NCBI GenBank assembly: GCA_036245525.1
Contig: BTPG01000004.1
Coordinates: 19,051,103 to 19,115,102, forward strand
Direction: 5' to 3'
Length of the DNA: 64,000 nucleotides
Origin: Semisulcospira habei
Taxonomy: Eukaryota; Mollusca; Gastropoda; Semisulcospiridae
Below, one piece after another: positions 23,901 through 35,900 of the stretch; the first letter of the stretch is position 1, and the number at the start of each line of letters is the position of its first letter. Below the pieces are notes generated by a model that was not told the DNA's origin, did no database searches, and saw only the letters and a program-made list of their open reading frames with translations. Both the position numbers and the translations under genes were made by a program.

Positions 23901-26900
23901 GCTCTCGATCTCTTGGGACGGACTAGTTGCCTATGCCTACCCTCCGACGGTCCTGGTCCCCAAAGTCCTGCTCAAGCTCCGGGGGTGCAACGCAGTCCTT
24001 CTCCTGGTGGCCCCGTTCTCCTGGGACAGATCTTGGACCACCGACCTGCTCAGTCTCGCCACGGATCCGCCCCTTCCACTTCCCACCCCTCGCACGATGC
24101 TCAAGCAGCCCCGCCAGCCGCTCTTCCACCCCTGCCCCGAGCGACTTCTCCTACACGCCTGGCGATTGTGCGGCACGCCCTCTCCGCTAGAGGCTTCTCG
24201 AGTGCGGCAGTGGACGCTATCGCTTCAGCCCGCAGACCTTCCACCAGACGTGTCTACGAGGGAAAGTGGCGAGTGCTTCGTGCCTGGTGCTCTGACCGTC
24301 GTCTCTCCCCTGTCGATCTGACGACCCCTCAGCTCGCGGACTTCTTCCTTTGGCTCTTCCATGACCAAGGTTTGGCTCCCATCACGATCCGTGGCTATCT
24401 CTCCATGATTGCCGACACCTACCGTCACCTCGGCCGTCCCGACCCTGGTGCCTGCAAGGACCTGGCCGACCTTATGGCGCATTTCGGCTTGCAGCGTCCG
24501 GTTTCCCGCTCCCTCGTTCCACGCTGGGATCTACCCTGGGTCCTCACCTGGCTGAATTCGGACCGTTTTGAACCGCTCCATCTGGCCAGCTTCGCGGACG
24601 TGACTCGGAAGACCTGCTTCCTGGTGGCCCTCGCCACGGCAGCCCGCGTCAGCGAGCTCCACGCACTCTCGTCTCGCCCTTCCTGCCTGCAGTTCCGGGT
24701 GGATGGCTCCGTTCAGCTTTTCCCGGATCCGTCCTTTCTCGCTAAGACTAGATCTCCCTTGACGGCGCCTCAGGTCATCGTTATTCGCCCGCTTAAGGGG
24801 CCCGACCTTCCTCGGGAGACTCGGCAGCAAGATCCGGTGCGTGCACTCCGTATCTACCTGCGTCGCTCCAAGTCCGTACGGAGGGGACGGACTCGTCTCT
24901 TTTTGCCTCTGACCGCCGGCAGAACTGACATCTCTGCCCAAACGATCTCCTCCTGGCTCCGCTGGGTAATACGGTCCGCCTATTGCGACCTCTCCCCACA
25001 GGGAGCCGAGGCCCTCAGGATACGCGCCCATGAAGTTCGCGCTATGGCCGCAAGTCTCGCCTTTGACCGCAACTGCGCGGTTAAGGACATTGTGGCTGCA
25101 GTGGGATGGCGGGCCGAAACCACCTTTGCCCGCTTCTGCCTCCGCGACCTGACGGTCCAGCGCGACAACCTCTCTCTGGTGGGCGACATCTCTGCGGCAC
25201 AGCACTCCCTCCAGGCGCCCCTGGCGCCTTAGGTATGCACTTCGCTAAAATTGTCGGGAGTGTGTAATCAGGAGTGACGGGCCGTCCTCGTCCCTAATGA
25301 GGTTTCAGAAAGGGATTCTGCGGCACCCTCCTCCTTTTTGGCATTCTTCCAGACAGTCATGTCATCGGTAATGTGTTTTGAGGAAACAAATTAATTTTTC
25401 TCTAAAATGTATTTTTTCGAAAAATACTTACCGATGACATGACTCGGAGGTCCCTCCCTCCTCCCCGCTTGCCGCTGGTAACTCCGTAGACAACTGGCTA
25501 AAGGAGACACCACCGGGCACGTGACCGGATGGGTAGGGGAGGCTACTCTCGTCCCTGTTAGGGATCCCTGAGAGCCTCCTGGGGGGACCCTTTGGGTCTT
25601 AGGCTAAAATTGGTAAGCAAGTAGACTATTTCCAGACAGTCATGTCATCGGTAAGTATTTTTCGAAAAAATACATTTTAGAGAAAAATTAATTTTTACGA
25701 TTTTTTTTTCAAAATACGAAAATATGATTAATGCCTAAAATTTACGATTTTATTAAAAATGTATTTAAAAAAAAAAAAAAAATTTTTTTTTAATTATTTT
25801 TTTTTTGGTGGTGGTTGGGGGGAAGGGGTCGGGGTGTGTGCCGTGTTGTGTCAGTCAATAAAGTCTAAAAATACAAAATGTCAGAGCAAAGTAGGGAGGA
25901 GAGTGGATTTTTCTAGCTCAAAAAAAGCTAAGCACCAGAATTTTTTGCCACAGTATGCTAAATAGTGGACATTTTGGCGACTGTCAAAGAAAGGACCGAC
26001 CTATGCATTGTGACTTCTCATGTGCCCATGGTGGCCGAAATGAAATAATAGTCTGCTACAATTTTTATGAAAATACTATTTTTTCCCCAAGAATACTATT
26101 TTTGGCGATTATAAATACTATTAAAAAAAAATTGGTGGTAGGCAGGTCTGAGCATGACTACAGGAGTGCACGAGCGATGATCACAAAAACCTAAAAATGT
26201 GAGGTAGCCAGCTGATTCAGAAGTTAGTAACCCAAAACAAAATTCTGTCAACGGTCAAGTGAAAATGTTATTTTTAGATTGCCAGCCAAGCTAGAAAGTA
26301 CTATTTATTTAGTTTCAGCTAAATTCGGGTAGTTGCTTAAAGCTTTTTTTAGGCACCACAGGCAACCCTTTTCATCACTCCTGGAGCAGAATGAATAGCA
26401 ACTTGATCTGGAAGTTAAGACACATGCAGTTAATGAGTTATGGAGCATATACTCTTTACACTGTACGGTTTGCATCTGAGTCTGACTCGTGATGTTATTG
26501 GAGATGTTCCGTGAGGGATGCGCAGCAAAATGTAGGTATCTGCATGCTGCTCATCTCAAATGAGTTAAGTCAAAGTGACCTGAATAATATAAATTGTGCA
26601 GAGTTTGAACCAATCGATGTTGCAAAGGAAAAGTGCATCAATGATGAGTTGCTGCCTCGCCTGGATGACTGCATTGTCAGCGTGGCCAAGAAACGTAAAC
26701 AGTATCCCCGTTTGTGTCGCACTGCCATCACTGACTACTCCGACCGTCTGGCAACATACATGGTAATTCAATATATGCAAGCAGCTGCTATTTGAGTATT
26801 TCCGTGAAAAGTATTGCCATTTTGATAGTTGCATGCTGGGGGTTTACCTAAAATAGCACCCTCAGTTTGCGAAATTGTGGTGATCTACATCCGCAACAGG

Positions 26901-29900
26901 CATTGGGTGTAGATTGTCATGAGCACCTAGTGCAAGTGCTAAAAGTGTTCATGGTAATGGTAATCCATATCTTGGAGATGTTGTGCAGAATGAGTGAATG
27001 AAGAAGCCAAGTGTCACACTTACGCAAATAAAACTGCATATTATACGCAAAAAAATTCTTGCCAGCATGCAGTTTTCTGGGAGGTATGTGTTTGCTATAT
27101 GTGCAAAAAGGTGTCTGGTTAGAAGAAAATGCACTTGGCATTGCTACAATATATTGGCTTTAAATATGATGACTAGTTTCTATGAAAGTCGATCAACACG
27201 AAAATGTTTGGGAACGGTGTTCTCACGCTGTCAAAATCAGTGACGGAAAGAGGGGTTTAGCTATTGTAACCTACTGCCGTTTAGCAAAGACAGAGACTTT
27301 CAAAGTAACTGTTATTGTCATCTTTTTATCCTTTTCTTCTGGCACTTAATAATAATATTAAGCACATCATCTATTGATCAGATCAAGTTGATTTTTGTTA
27401 AAGTTCCGATAATGTTTTTTTAGGGAAGTAAGACACTTTGACAAAGTTTGAGCACGAATCAGATTCATCAATCGGTGTGGGTGTGTGCTGAGTGCTAAAT
27501 AACACATTTGCACATCTTTAGTCCAGCTTTGTGGGTCAGTGATCTCAGGTGACAACTGACGTTGCTGAAACACCAGCATTGGTTTATTCAGATGTCGTTC
27601 TCTGTGGTAACTATGTTCCTGCTTGTTCTTACATGGGTCAACCTAATGATGTACCAACTAATATTGAACTGGAAATTGAAATTGAAGAGGAATCTATTCG
27701 TATTTTGGAAGCCAGCACAGTAATGTCAGTGAACCACAGTCTCCTCAATGACGAAATGATCATACCTTGTCTAAAATATGTAAGGACACTTTCTGCATGT
27801 ATGGCTACAACAGAGTATAGCTGGATTTGGCAGAAAACCCTTATACTTTGTTATAGGCAAAATTGCACCGTTGGGCGTTGTGCAGAGTAATACAGGTGTT
27901 TGAGAGAGAATCAATGAAACTTATTTGTTTCCTCAAAATACATTACCGATGACATTACTAATAGGAAGATACACCTAGCTTACCAATTTCAGCGTGTAAG
28001 AATCTGTTGTGTCCATACACAACCAGGGAGGCGACTCTAGGGCGATGGGCCCTGAGTAGTCTCCCTTCCCTCCCTATCCTGTCACGTCAGGTGACACGCC
28101 AGTCTATTCGCTTAGCTTACCATGAACGGTTGTGTTCAAACCTACTGGACCTTCGGTTGTGTGCGGTGTGACCAGTCGTTTTGTTACTCGTGGTTTCCTT
28201 CGCTCTTGGACTCTGTTGCAGCGAGGGTTGCCTCTGCTTGGTTGGCTGTGCCTTCTTGGACTTCTGCCTCTCGGCCGGTGGCTTCACCGAGGGACCTACT
28301 GCGCGGTCTTTCTTCACTCGGGGAGTTAGCGACCTGTGCCGAGACACCCGGCTCATCAGGGACTGCGCCGTGCACCCTTCGTGGGCGGTTCCCTCTGGCC
28401 TCGCAGTTATGATAAGGTAAGGCCTTGACCAGCGCTGGGTGGCCCGGGCGGCGGCATCGACCGTGGACACTTTGCTCATGCAATCCTTGGCTAAGAGAAA
28501 TTTCAAACACGTGGTGAAGCAGCGTGGCGCGTTGGAAGCATGTTCGGCCATTACCAGGGGCCGTAGATCGATACCACGCTTGGGATAATCGCGATGGCTC
28601 AGCGGCACATTTTTCTACCGGCCACTGATCTTCCGAGCTGTTCTGGTTATACGATATTGTCCTGTGCAAACACATTACAGGCAAGTAGCCCACTTACATA
28701 CCACATAGGTGTTGAGGTTTTGGTTGGAAGCACGTCTGGCTGGTCCTCGGGGACCCCACGCCCGGACGTCTTCACTTTACTATGTGTTGCAGCTGCCAAG
28801 TCCGCACCTGCCTGCACTGTGGCGACTTCCAATGGCTGAGCAATACCCATGTGGTCTGCCTCTCCTGTTCCAGCTGCACCTCTGACCACTCTTGCGATAT
28901 CGGTGCCGCCTGGCTGGAGAAGCTTTGGTCACAGCTCTGGAGTTTTTTTTACCGGGGCGAGTGCCCTGCGCAGGCACGTGACCGCTCGCCTGCCATGGCG
29001 CCCCCCTCCTTGCCGGGAGAAGAGACCAGACACGCCCACTCGGACCTTAGGGAGAGGATGACACGTCGGGCCTGTACTTACTCCTCAGGTCCCAGGACTT
29101 CGTCTACCACTGTGCCCCCTTGGACCTGGCCCGCCCGCTTCTCGGAAGAGACAAGTCGGCAGTGTGCCCGCCTCGTTGAGGCCGGCCCGCAATTACCCCG
29201 CATTGCGGCGACTGACACACGGGGCCCTGACGTGTCTCACGAGAACAAGCTCGCTCACTCCTCAGGGAGTCTGGCTGGCAGAGCGCCCGCCTCATTGAGG
29301 CCGGCCCATTGCGACTTCTGTCGCCTCGTCCCACAACCGCTGGCAGACCTGGTAACGCCAGGAGCTCCTTGGGCCACCACTCCTCGGACGTTTCTAATCG
29401 GAAGGACTGTGATGCCCCGCTTGGCGGTGACTGACACTTCGGGCCCCGATGCATCCTACCGGAAGCCCACCTGCTCCCCCCCTTGGGGGACTGGCCGGCA
29501 GTGCGCCCGCCTCATTGAGGCAGGCCACAGCGACTCGCGTCGCCCCGTAGCATGACTAATGGCACGCCCGCGGAGCTGGACGATGATGAGAGTGCCTGGC
29601 GTGCCCGATCCCTGGAGGAGACCGGCCGGCAACGACCATGCTCTGTGGTGACTCACCCCCCGGCCCCGGACGCGTCCCAGGGGAACCCCCTGTCCGCTCC
29701 CCTTTGGAGACCGGCCCGGCAGTGCGCCCGCCTAACTGAGGCCGACCGCAGCGACCTAAGTCGCCCTGTCCTTCAACCTATGGCACTCCTGCTACGCCAG
29801 ATGATGCTAAGATTACCTGGCACGCCCGCTCCTGGGAGCCTTCTGGCCGACAGTGACCTCGCTCGAGCCCCTCTGCGGCGGCTGGCCCCTGACGCTTCCC

Positions 29901-32900
29901 TTGGGAACAGCCCGCCCACTCCCCTACGTCGCCCCATGCCACTTCAATGGCAAATCCACTATACCGGACAACCATACCACTTTGGATGCCTGGCTTTCGG
30001 CTGTGCGCCGATGTTAAGCAACGTCGGGCTCGGTGAGCACTTGGATGGCTGACCGCCTGGGATCACCAAGTGCTGTTGGCGTTAGACGCCGGCCCGCTCC
30101 TTCTTCAGTTGCCCTGCACTGCAGTGTACGACTGACCCTCGGATTCTGGACTGCCCCCTGATGTCCAGCCCGACGGGACCACTCTTTGTTCTGAGACATG
30201 CGGCTACCCCATGCTACCGGATCCGACAGGCCCGCTCCCTCCGTTGCAGTTTCTCCCCCCGCGAACGCCGGTCAGCACACGGCAGCTGTCTCCTCCTGTC
30301 TCTCTGCGCGGCTGGCCTCCCTCCGACAGCGACGAGGCCCCCAGCCGGTTATCGGAGGGCTCCGTTGCGGCACTCTTCGGTGTTAGCAGTTAGCCCACTC
30401 CTTCCGGTGTGCATCCCCCGGACAGTCCTGCGGCCCTCCTGGCTCTTAGGACGGATTTCTCGCGGTCCCTGGATGGGTTGCGTCTGCTTGCGGCCTATCT
30501 TCCCCTCAGAGTCCTGCCCACCATCCCCCCGTCCCAGACGAAGGCGTCAGCCCGCTTGTGGCCGCCTGACAGGCAAGAGGTTCAATTTCCCCCACAGTCT
30601 CCGGGTTCTTGGACCTAGCGGACTCGTCCTCCAAGCGTGTGCAGCAGGGCAGCAGCGGTGAGCCCACCTTTGCCCCAGCTACTGGTGGCCTGCCGGACTG
30701 GACATCTCCTTCTGCCAGGACTGGTACACAAGCCTTTCCTGCCCCCTACCGGCGGTGGATACAGCGGCGCCAGTATAGGCGGGCGGCGCCCGACTTCGCA
30801 GAATAACCTCCCCCACGGTTGGCCAAGACAGTGACCTTCGTCTGTGACTCCCTGGCCTTTACAGGATTCCTGCGGCGCGTAACACAGCGGTGGTCCGACG
30901 CATCAAGGACTCCTGGCTCCCGTCCTTATAGCCCCTCCTCAGAGCTTCCTTGTTCCGGCTGGGGGCCCCCTTCTGGACGACGTATTTTTCCTCTGCGGAC
31001 GCTTGGCCGCTGTCTCGGACTACGACCTGTTGCGGCGGGATGCTGTCCTCCAGGCCTGCCTCAACCTGCCCTCCGCATGGAAGAAGCAGCTCCTTCAGGC
31101 CCTGCTCAGTGGCACGTTCCTCTTCAGCCCACCTGACAGGCGCTTCCGGATCTCTGGCCCGCGGCGCCCCCCAGTCTTCAGCAGCCGCCTCCTTGGTTCC
31201 CAAGCCCGACGGCAAGTGGCGCCCCGTCTTCCTCCTTCGGCTCGGGACAAGTACTTCGCAAGGCCTACATCCCGCTTGGTGACAGTCGGGACTTCAGGGC
31301 GGCGGTGCATTCCTTGGTTGACGCCGGGGGAGCTGGGTGGCTCGGTGGTAAAAGCGTTCGCCTCTCGACCGAAAGGTCCCGGGTTCGAATCCAGCTTGGG
31401 TCAAAATTTGTTCAGACCCATTTTCGGTGCCCCATCTTTGAAATCACCCTGGTGGTGGACAAAAGACGTTAAGCCCTAAACATTTAACATTTTTTTTTGG
31501 TTGACGCCATCAGTCAGGACCTATCGGATGCCCTTCGGTTCGTCCCCATGAACCCCCCGCTAGGCTCTTCCGGCGCATCGTCTCCTGTCTGGGCGCTGCT
31601 CTTTGGTCTCGAACTCAGCCCGTGGATGTTGCTTCGCATCTTGGACACCGTCGTCGCCAGGGCCAGGCCAGAGCTCACCTTTGGACTCCTTGGACGACTT
31701 TTCCAGCAGAACCTGTCGGAGTCCACCTTGGACAAGCACAGCATGGCGCTTGTTATGTGTTAGTCGTGGCCGTAGTATGATAATCACACCAGATGCACAC
31801 ACGTAATGTTCTTTTAAAGAAACTTCACTCAGCTGCAACCCGTCACACGTGGCTTAAGGATGTAGACCACACTGGAGTACTTACTTACTTACTTACTTAC
31901 ACCTGTCACCCCTACCCGGGTATAGGCCGTCGACGAGAGACCTCCAGCAACTCCTGTCCTGTGCTTCTCCTTCGATTCTACTCCAGGTGGTTCCCAGTCT
32001 CTTGATGTCTGCTTGGAGGTCTCGACGCCAGGAGTTTCTCGGCCTACCTCTTTTCCTCTTTCCCTGGGGGTTCCATGACAATGCCTGCCTAGTGATACTG
32101 GAAGCTGGCTTTCTCAGACTGTGACCGATCCATCCCCATCTTCTTCGCCCAATTTCATTCTCTGCTGTTATCTGCTCTGTTCTCTCCCAGAGTCTGACGT
32201 TGCTGATCTTCTCTGGCCAGTGGATTTTCAAAATTCTTCTAAGGCAACTGTTCATGAAGGTCTGTACTCTGTTGACTGTGGTTTTTGTCAATCTCCATGT
32301 CTCTGCTCCATATAGGAGAACTGCTTTTACATTGGAGTTGAAAATCCGGACTTTGGTGTGTTGTGACAGCTCTCTGGAACTCCACACTTTTTTCAACTGG
32401 AGAAAGGCTGCTCTGGCTTTACCGATTCGTGCTCTGACATCTGCATCAGTGCCGCCTTTTTTGTCTATGATGCTCCCGAGATAGGTGAAGGACTCCACCT
32501 CCTCCAACGGGGTGCCAGCAAGCAAGACTGGTTCTTCCCTGGTTGCGTTCAGCCTCATTGTCTTTGTTTTCTGTTTGTGAATGGTGAGGCCCACTTGGGA
32601 CGAGATGTCAGCAAGCCTCGTGGTCTTGTCCTGCATTTGTTGATGAGTGTGGGACAGTAATGCCAAGTCGTCTGCAAAATCGAGGTCGTCAAGCTGTGTC
32701 CACAGTGTCCACTGTATTCCACTTCGTCTGTGCTCTGTGGTCATCTTCATGACCCAGTCTATGGCCAGTAGGAAGAGGAACGGAGACAGCAGACACCCCT
32801 GCCTGACACCAGTTCTGATCTGGAGCTCTCTGGTGAACTGCCCTTCGTGGATCACGCGACATGTCATGCCATCATAGCTGCTCTTGATCAGGCGGACGAG

Positions 32901-35900
32901 CTTTGTGGGTACACCGTAGTGTCGTAGGAGTTTCCACAGAGTCTCTCGGTCCACGCTGTCAAATGCTTTCTCATAATCCACAAAGTTGACGTACAGCGGG
33001 GAGCTCCACTCCAGAGACTGTTCCACGATGATGCGGAGAGTGGCAATCTGGTCTGTACATGATCGGTTCTTCCTGAATCCTGCTTGCTGGTCTCTCAGCT
33101 GGGGGTCAACGGAGCTCTTCATTCTCTCTAGGATGATCCTGTTGAAGACCTTTCCTGGTACTGACAGCAAGGTGATTCCTCTGTAGTTGGAACACTTGCT
33201 GAGGTCGCCTTTCTTGGGAAGCTTGATTAGGTACCCCTCCTTCCAGTCAGCTGGCATCACCTCCTCTTCCCAGATCTTTCCAAACAGTGGGTACAGCATC
33301 TCAACTGTTGTCTCTAGGTCTGCTTTCAGAGACTCTGCTGGGATGCCATCTGGCCCTGCTGCTTTGCCATTCTTCAAAAATGCCACTGCTTTTCTGATCT
33401 CTTCCCGGCTGGGTCTGTCACAGCTGATGGGTAGGTCAGTCTCTGCCGGCTGGATGTCGGGGGGGTCGGGTGGGCTAGGTCTGTTCAGTAACTCTTCAAA
33501 ATACTCAGCCCATCTGTCGAGTTGGTCTGCTCTGTCTGCAATAGGCTTGCCTTCTTTGTCTTTTACTGGTCTTTCTGTATGGCCATACTTGCCCGACAAT
33601 CTTCTGGTAATGTCGTAGAGCTGTTTCATGTTGCCGCTGCCTGCTGCCTTTTCTGCCTCTGCTGCCAGTCTGTCTGTGTAGGCCCTCTTGTCCGCCCTGA
33701 TACTCCTCTTCACCTCGCGGTTGGCTTCCGAGTATTCCCCCTGTGCCCTCACTTTGGCTGCTCTCGTGCGACTGTTGTTGACCGCTGCTTTCTTCTGCTT
33801 CCTCGCTTCTATCTTCTTCAAGGTCTGTGCCGACAGCCAGTCCTTGTGGTGGTGTTTCCTGAACCCTACAGTGTCTTTGCAGGTTGAGTTCAGCGCCTCT
33901 CTAACTGCCTTCCACTGCTGCTCTGTGGTGACCGCCTCCTCTTCATTTACTAGCTCCTGTAGCGCTTGAAACCGGTTGGACAGCACCAGTTTGAACTCTT
34001 CTCTAACTCCAGTTTCTCTCAGGAGGCCTACATTATAGCGCTGTCTTCTTGTTGTCTCTGTGCGGCTTTTCTTTAGCTTGAGCTTCATTCTTAAGGTAAG
34101 CAGATGGTGGTCTGAGGCGACATCTGCTCCCCTCCTCACTCGAACATCTTGAAGGGATCTTCTAAATTTCTTGCTAATGCAGATATGGTCTATTTGGTTC
34201 TCTGTTGTATGGTCAGGTGAGACCCAAGTTGCTTTGTGTATTCTTCTGTGTGGGAAGATGCTGCCTCCAATGACAAGTCGGTTTAGAGCACAAAAGTCTA
34301 CAAACCTCTCACCATTCTCACTCATCTCTGAGCCTAGTCCCTGTCTCCCCATCACCTCTTCGTATCCGGTGTTGTCCTCCCCTATTTTGGCATTAAAATC
34401 GCCCATGACGATGGTGATGTCTCGCTCCGCACATTTGTCCACGGCACTCTGGAGTCGGTCGTAGAACTCTTGTTTCTCTTCCTCGTCACTGTCATTGGTG
34501 GGCGCATAACACTGGATGATGTTCAGCTTGAGCTTTTTCTTGGTTCTAAAACACTGGAGTAACAGTTCCAACAATATTTTATAGCATCGATGCGATCTCC
34601 ACACAGTGCATTCCCAAATGCACCAACACTGATACACTGTCTCCTCTACAATGTATTAACAGTTTTGACACACTGTGTCTCTCGTACAATGTACACCACT
34701 GTTACTCTGCGTCTCTCACAATGTAACACACTATACACTGCAGTTTTGACATACTGTGTCTCTTGTACAGTGTACACCACTTAGGCGAGCAGGCCCGAAC
34801 ACCCATCACCATCAGAGGTTGCCGGGCCATGTCGCTGACGCTTATTGTCACCTCGGCCGCCCGGAACCCCGGCGCCTGCAAGGACCTCGCCGACCTTATG
34901 GCCCCTTTGGCCTCCAGCGGCCAGTCCCCCAGTCGCTGATCCCACGCTGGGACCTACCCTGGGTGCTTACATGGCTGATTTTGGACCGATTCGATCTGCT
35001 CCCCCTGGCCCGGTCCGCAGACGTCACTCGGAAGACCTGCTTCCCGTTGGCCCTCGCCATGGCTGCCTGAGTAAGCGAGCTGCTCGCGCTCTCCACGCGC
35101 CCTGCCCGCCTACGGTTCAGGACGGACGGCTCCGTGCAATTCCTCACTGACCCTTCCTTCCTCGCCAAGACTAGGTCTCCCTTGACCGCGCCCCAGGTGA
35201 TCACCATTTGGCCACTGAAAGGGTTGAGCTTCCCCAGGAGACCAGGCAGCAGATCCGGTGCGCGCCCTGCGCGTCTACCTTCGCCGAACCAAGCCCGTCC
35301 AGAGGGGACGGTCCCGCCTCTTTCTGCCGTTGTCGGCAGGCAGAACTGATATCTTCCCGGCTACACTGGGTCATCCGGTTTGCCTACCAGGACCTCTCCC
35401 CAGAGGGAGCTAAGAAGCTAAGGATCCGCGCACACGAGGTTAGAGCCATGGCCATGAGCATCGCCTTCGACCGCAACTATGCCGTCAGAGACATTGTGGC
35501 AGCTGTGGGCAGGCGGGCAGAATCACCCTTTCGCCCGTTTCTGCCTTAGGTATCTGGCAGGCCAGCAAGACAACCTGGCCCTGGTGCGGGACATCGTCGT
35601 GGCGCAACACTCCCTCCCGGCACCGCAGGCATTGCTTAGCTGAAATTTCGGGAGTTTGCGTCGGGGAGGGCGGGTCTGGCTAAGCCCTTACACAGGGGGT
35701 AATTTTATGGGTGGCACCCTCGTCCTCTTCGCTATTCTTCCTAGTAGTAATGTCATTGGGAATGTATTTTGAGAATACAAATGAATTTTTCTCTAAAATG
35801 TATTTTTTCGAAAAATACTTACCGATGACATTACTCAGAGGACCCTCCCACCTGCCCCGCTTGCCGCCAGTAAGCTAAGCATTTCCGACTGGCGTGACAC

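Larger units (their letters stand above)
18969..25691 (+). mobile_element. DIRS-type tyrosine-recombinase retrotransposon, copy 1
   Basis: The inverted terminal repeats and internal complementary region have the arrangement known for DIRS elements. The left ITR (18,969 to about 19,158) is the reverse complement of about 25,488-25,650. The internal region at about 25,350-25,440 joins the complements of both element ends, which is the expected circle-junction template. Between them are gag, RT-RNase H and tyrosine recombinase ORFs, overlapping as usual in DIRS. The element is GC-rich against AT-rich flanks. It inserted inside a hAT-like element and is itself split by a SINE-like repeat at 22,852-23,240. 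No methyltransferase domain was recognised. Confidence 0.88.
18939..26150. mobile_element. hAT-like DNA transposon relic, interrupted by a DIRS element
   Basis: The ends CAGACCTGCCTACC (18,939-18,952) and its reverse complement (26,137-26,150) are flanked by the 6-bp duplication AGCATG at 18,933-18,938 and 26,151-26,156. Outside the nested DIRS, about 490 bp of AT-rich sequence remains. Near 25,985-26,045 is a decayed zinc-finger-like stretch ending HGGRNEI that resembles the HGGQKDI and HGGQNDI fingers of the hAT-like elements at 45.5 and 47 kb. The transposase is otherwise lost. It lies in NSL1 intron 2. Confidence 0.7.

Noticed and set aside
29964..30083. Functional 5S rRNA gene
   Set aside because: The 5' half departs from the 5S consensus, it is a single copy inside a transposon remnant, and no terminator-like T run directly follows.
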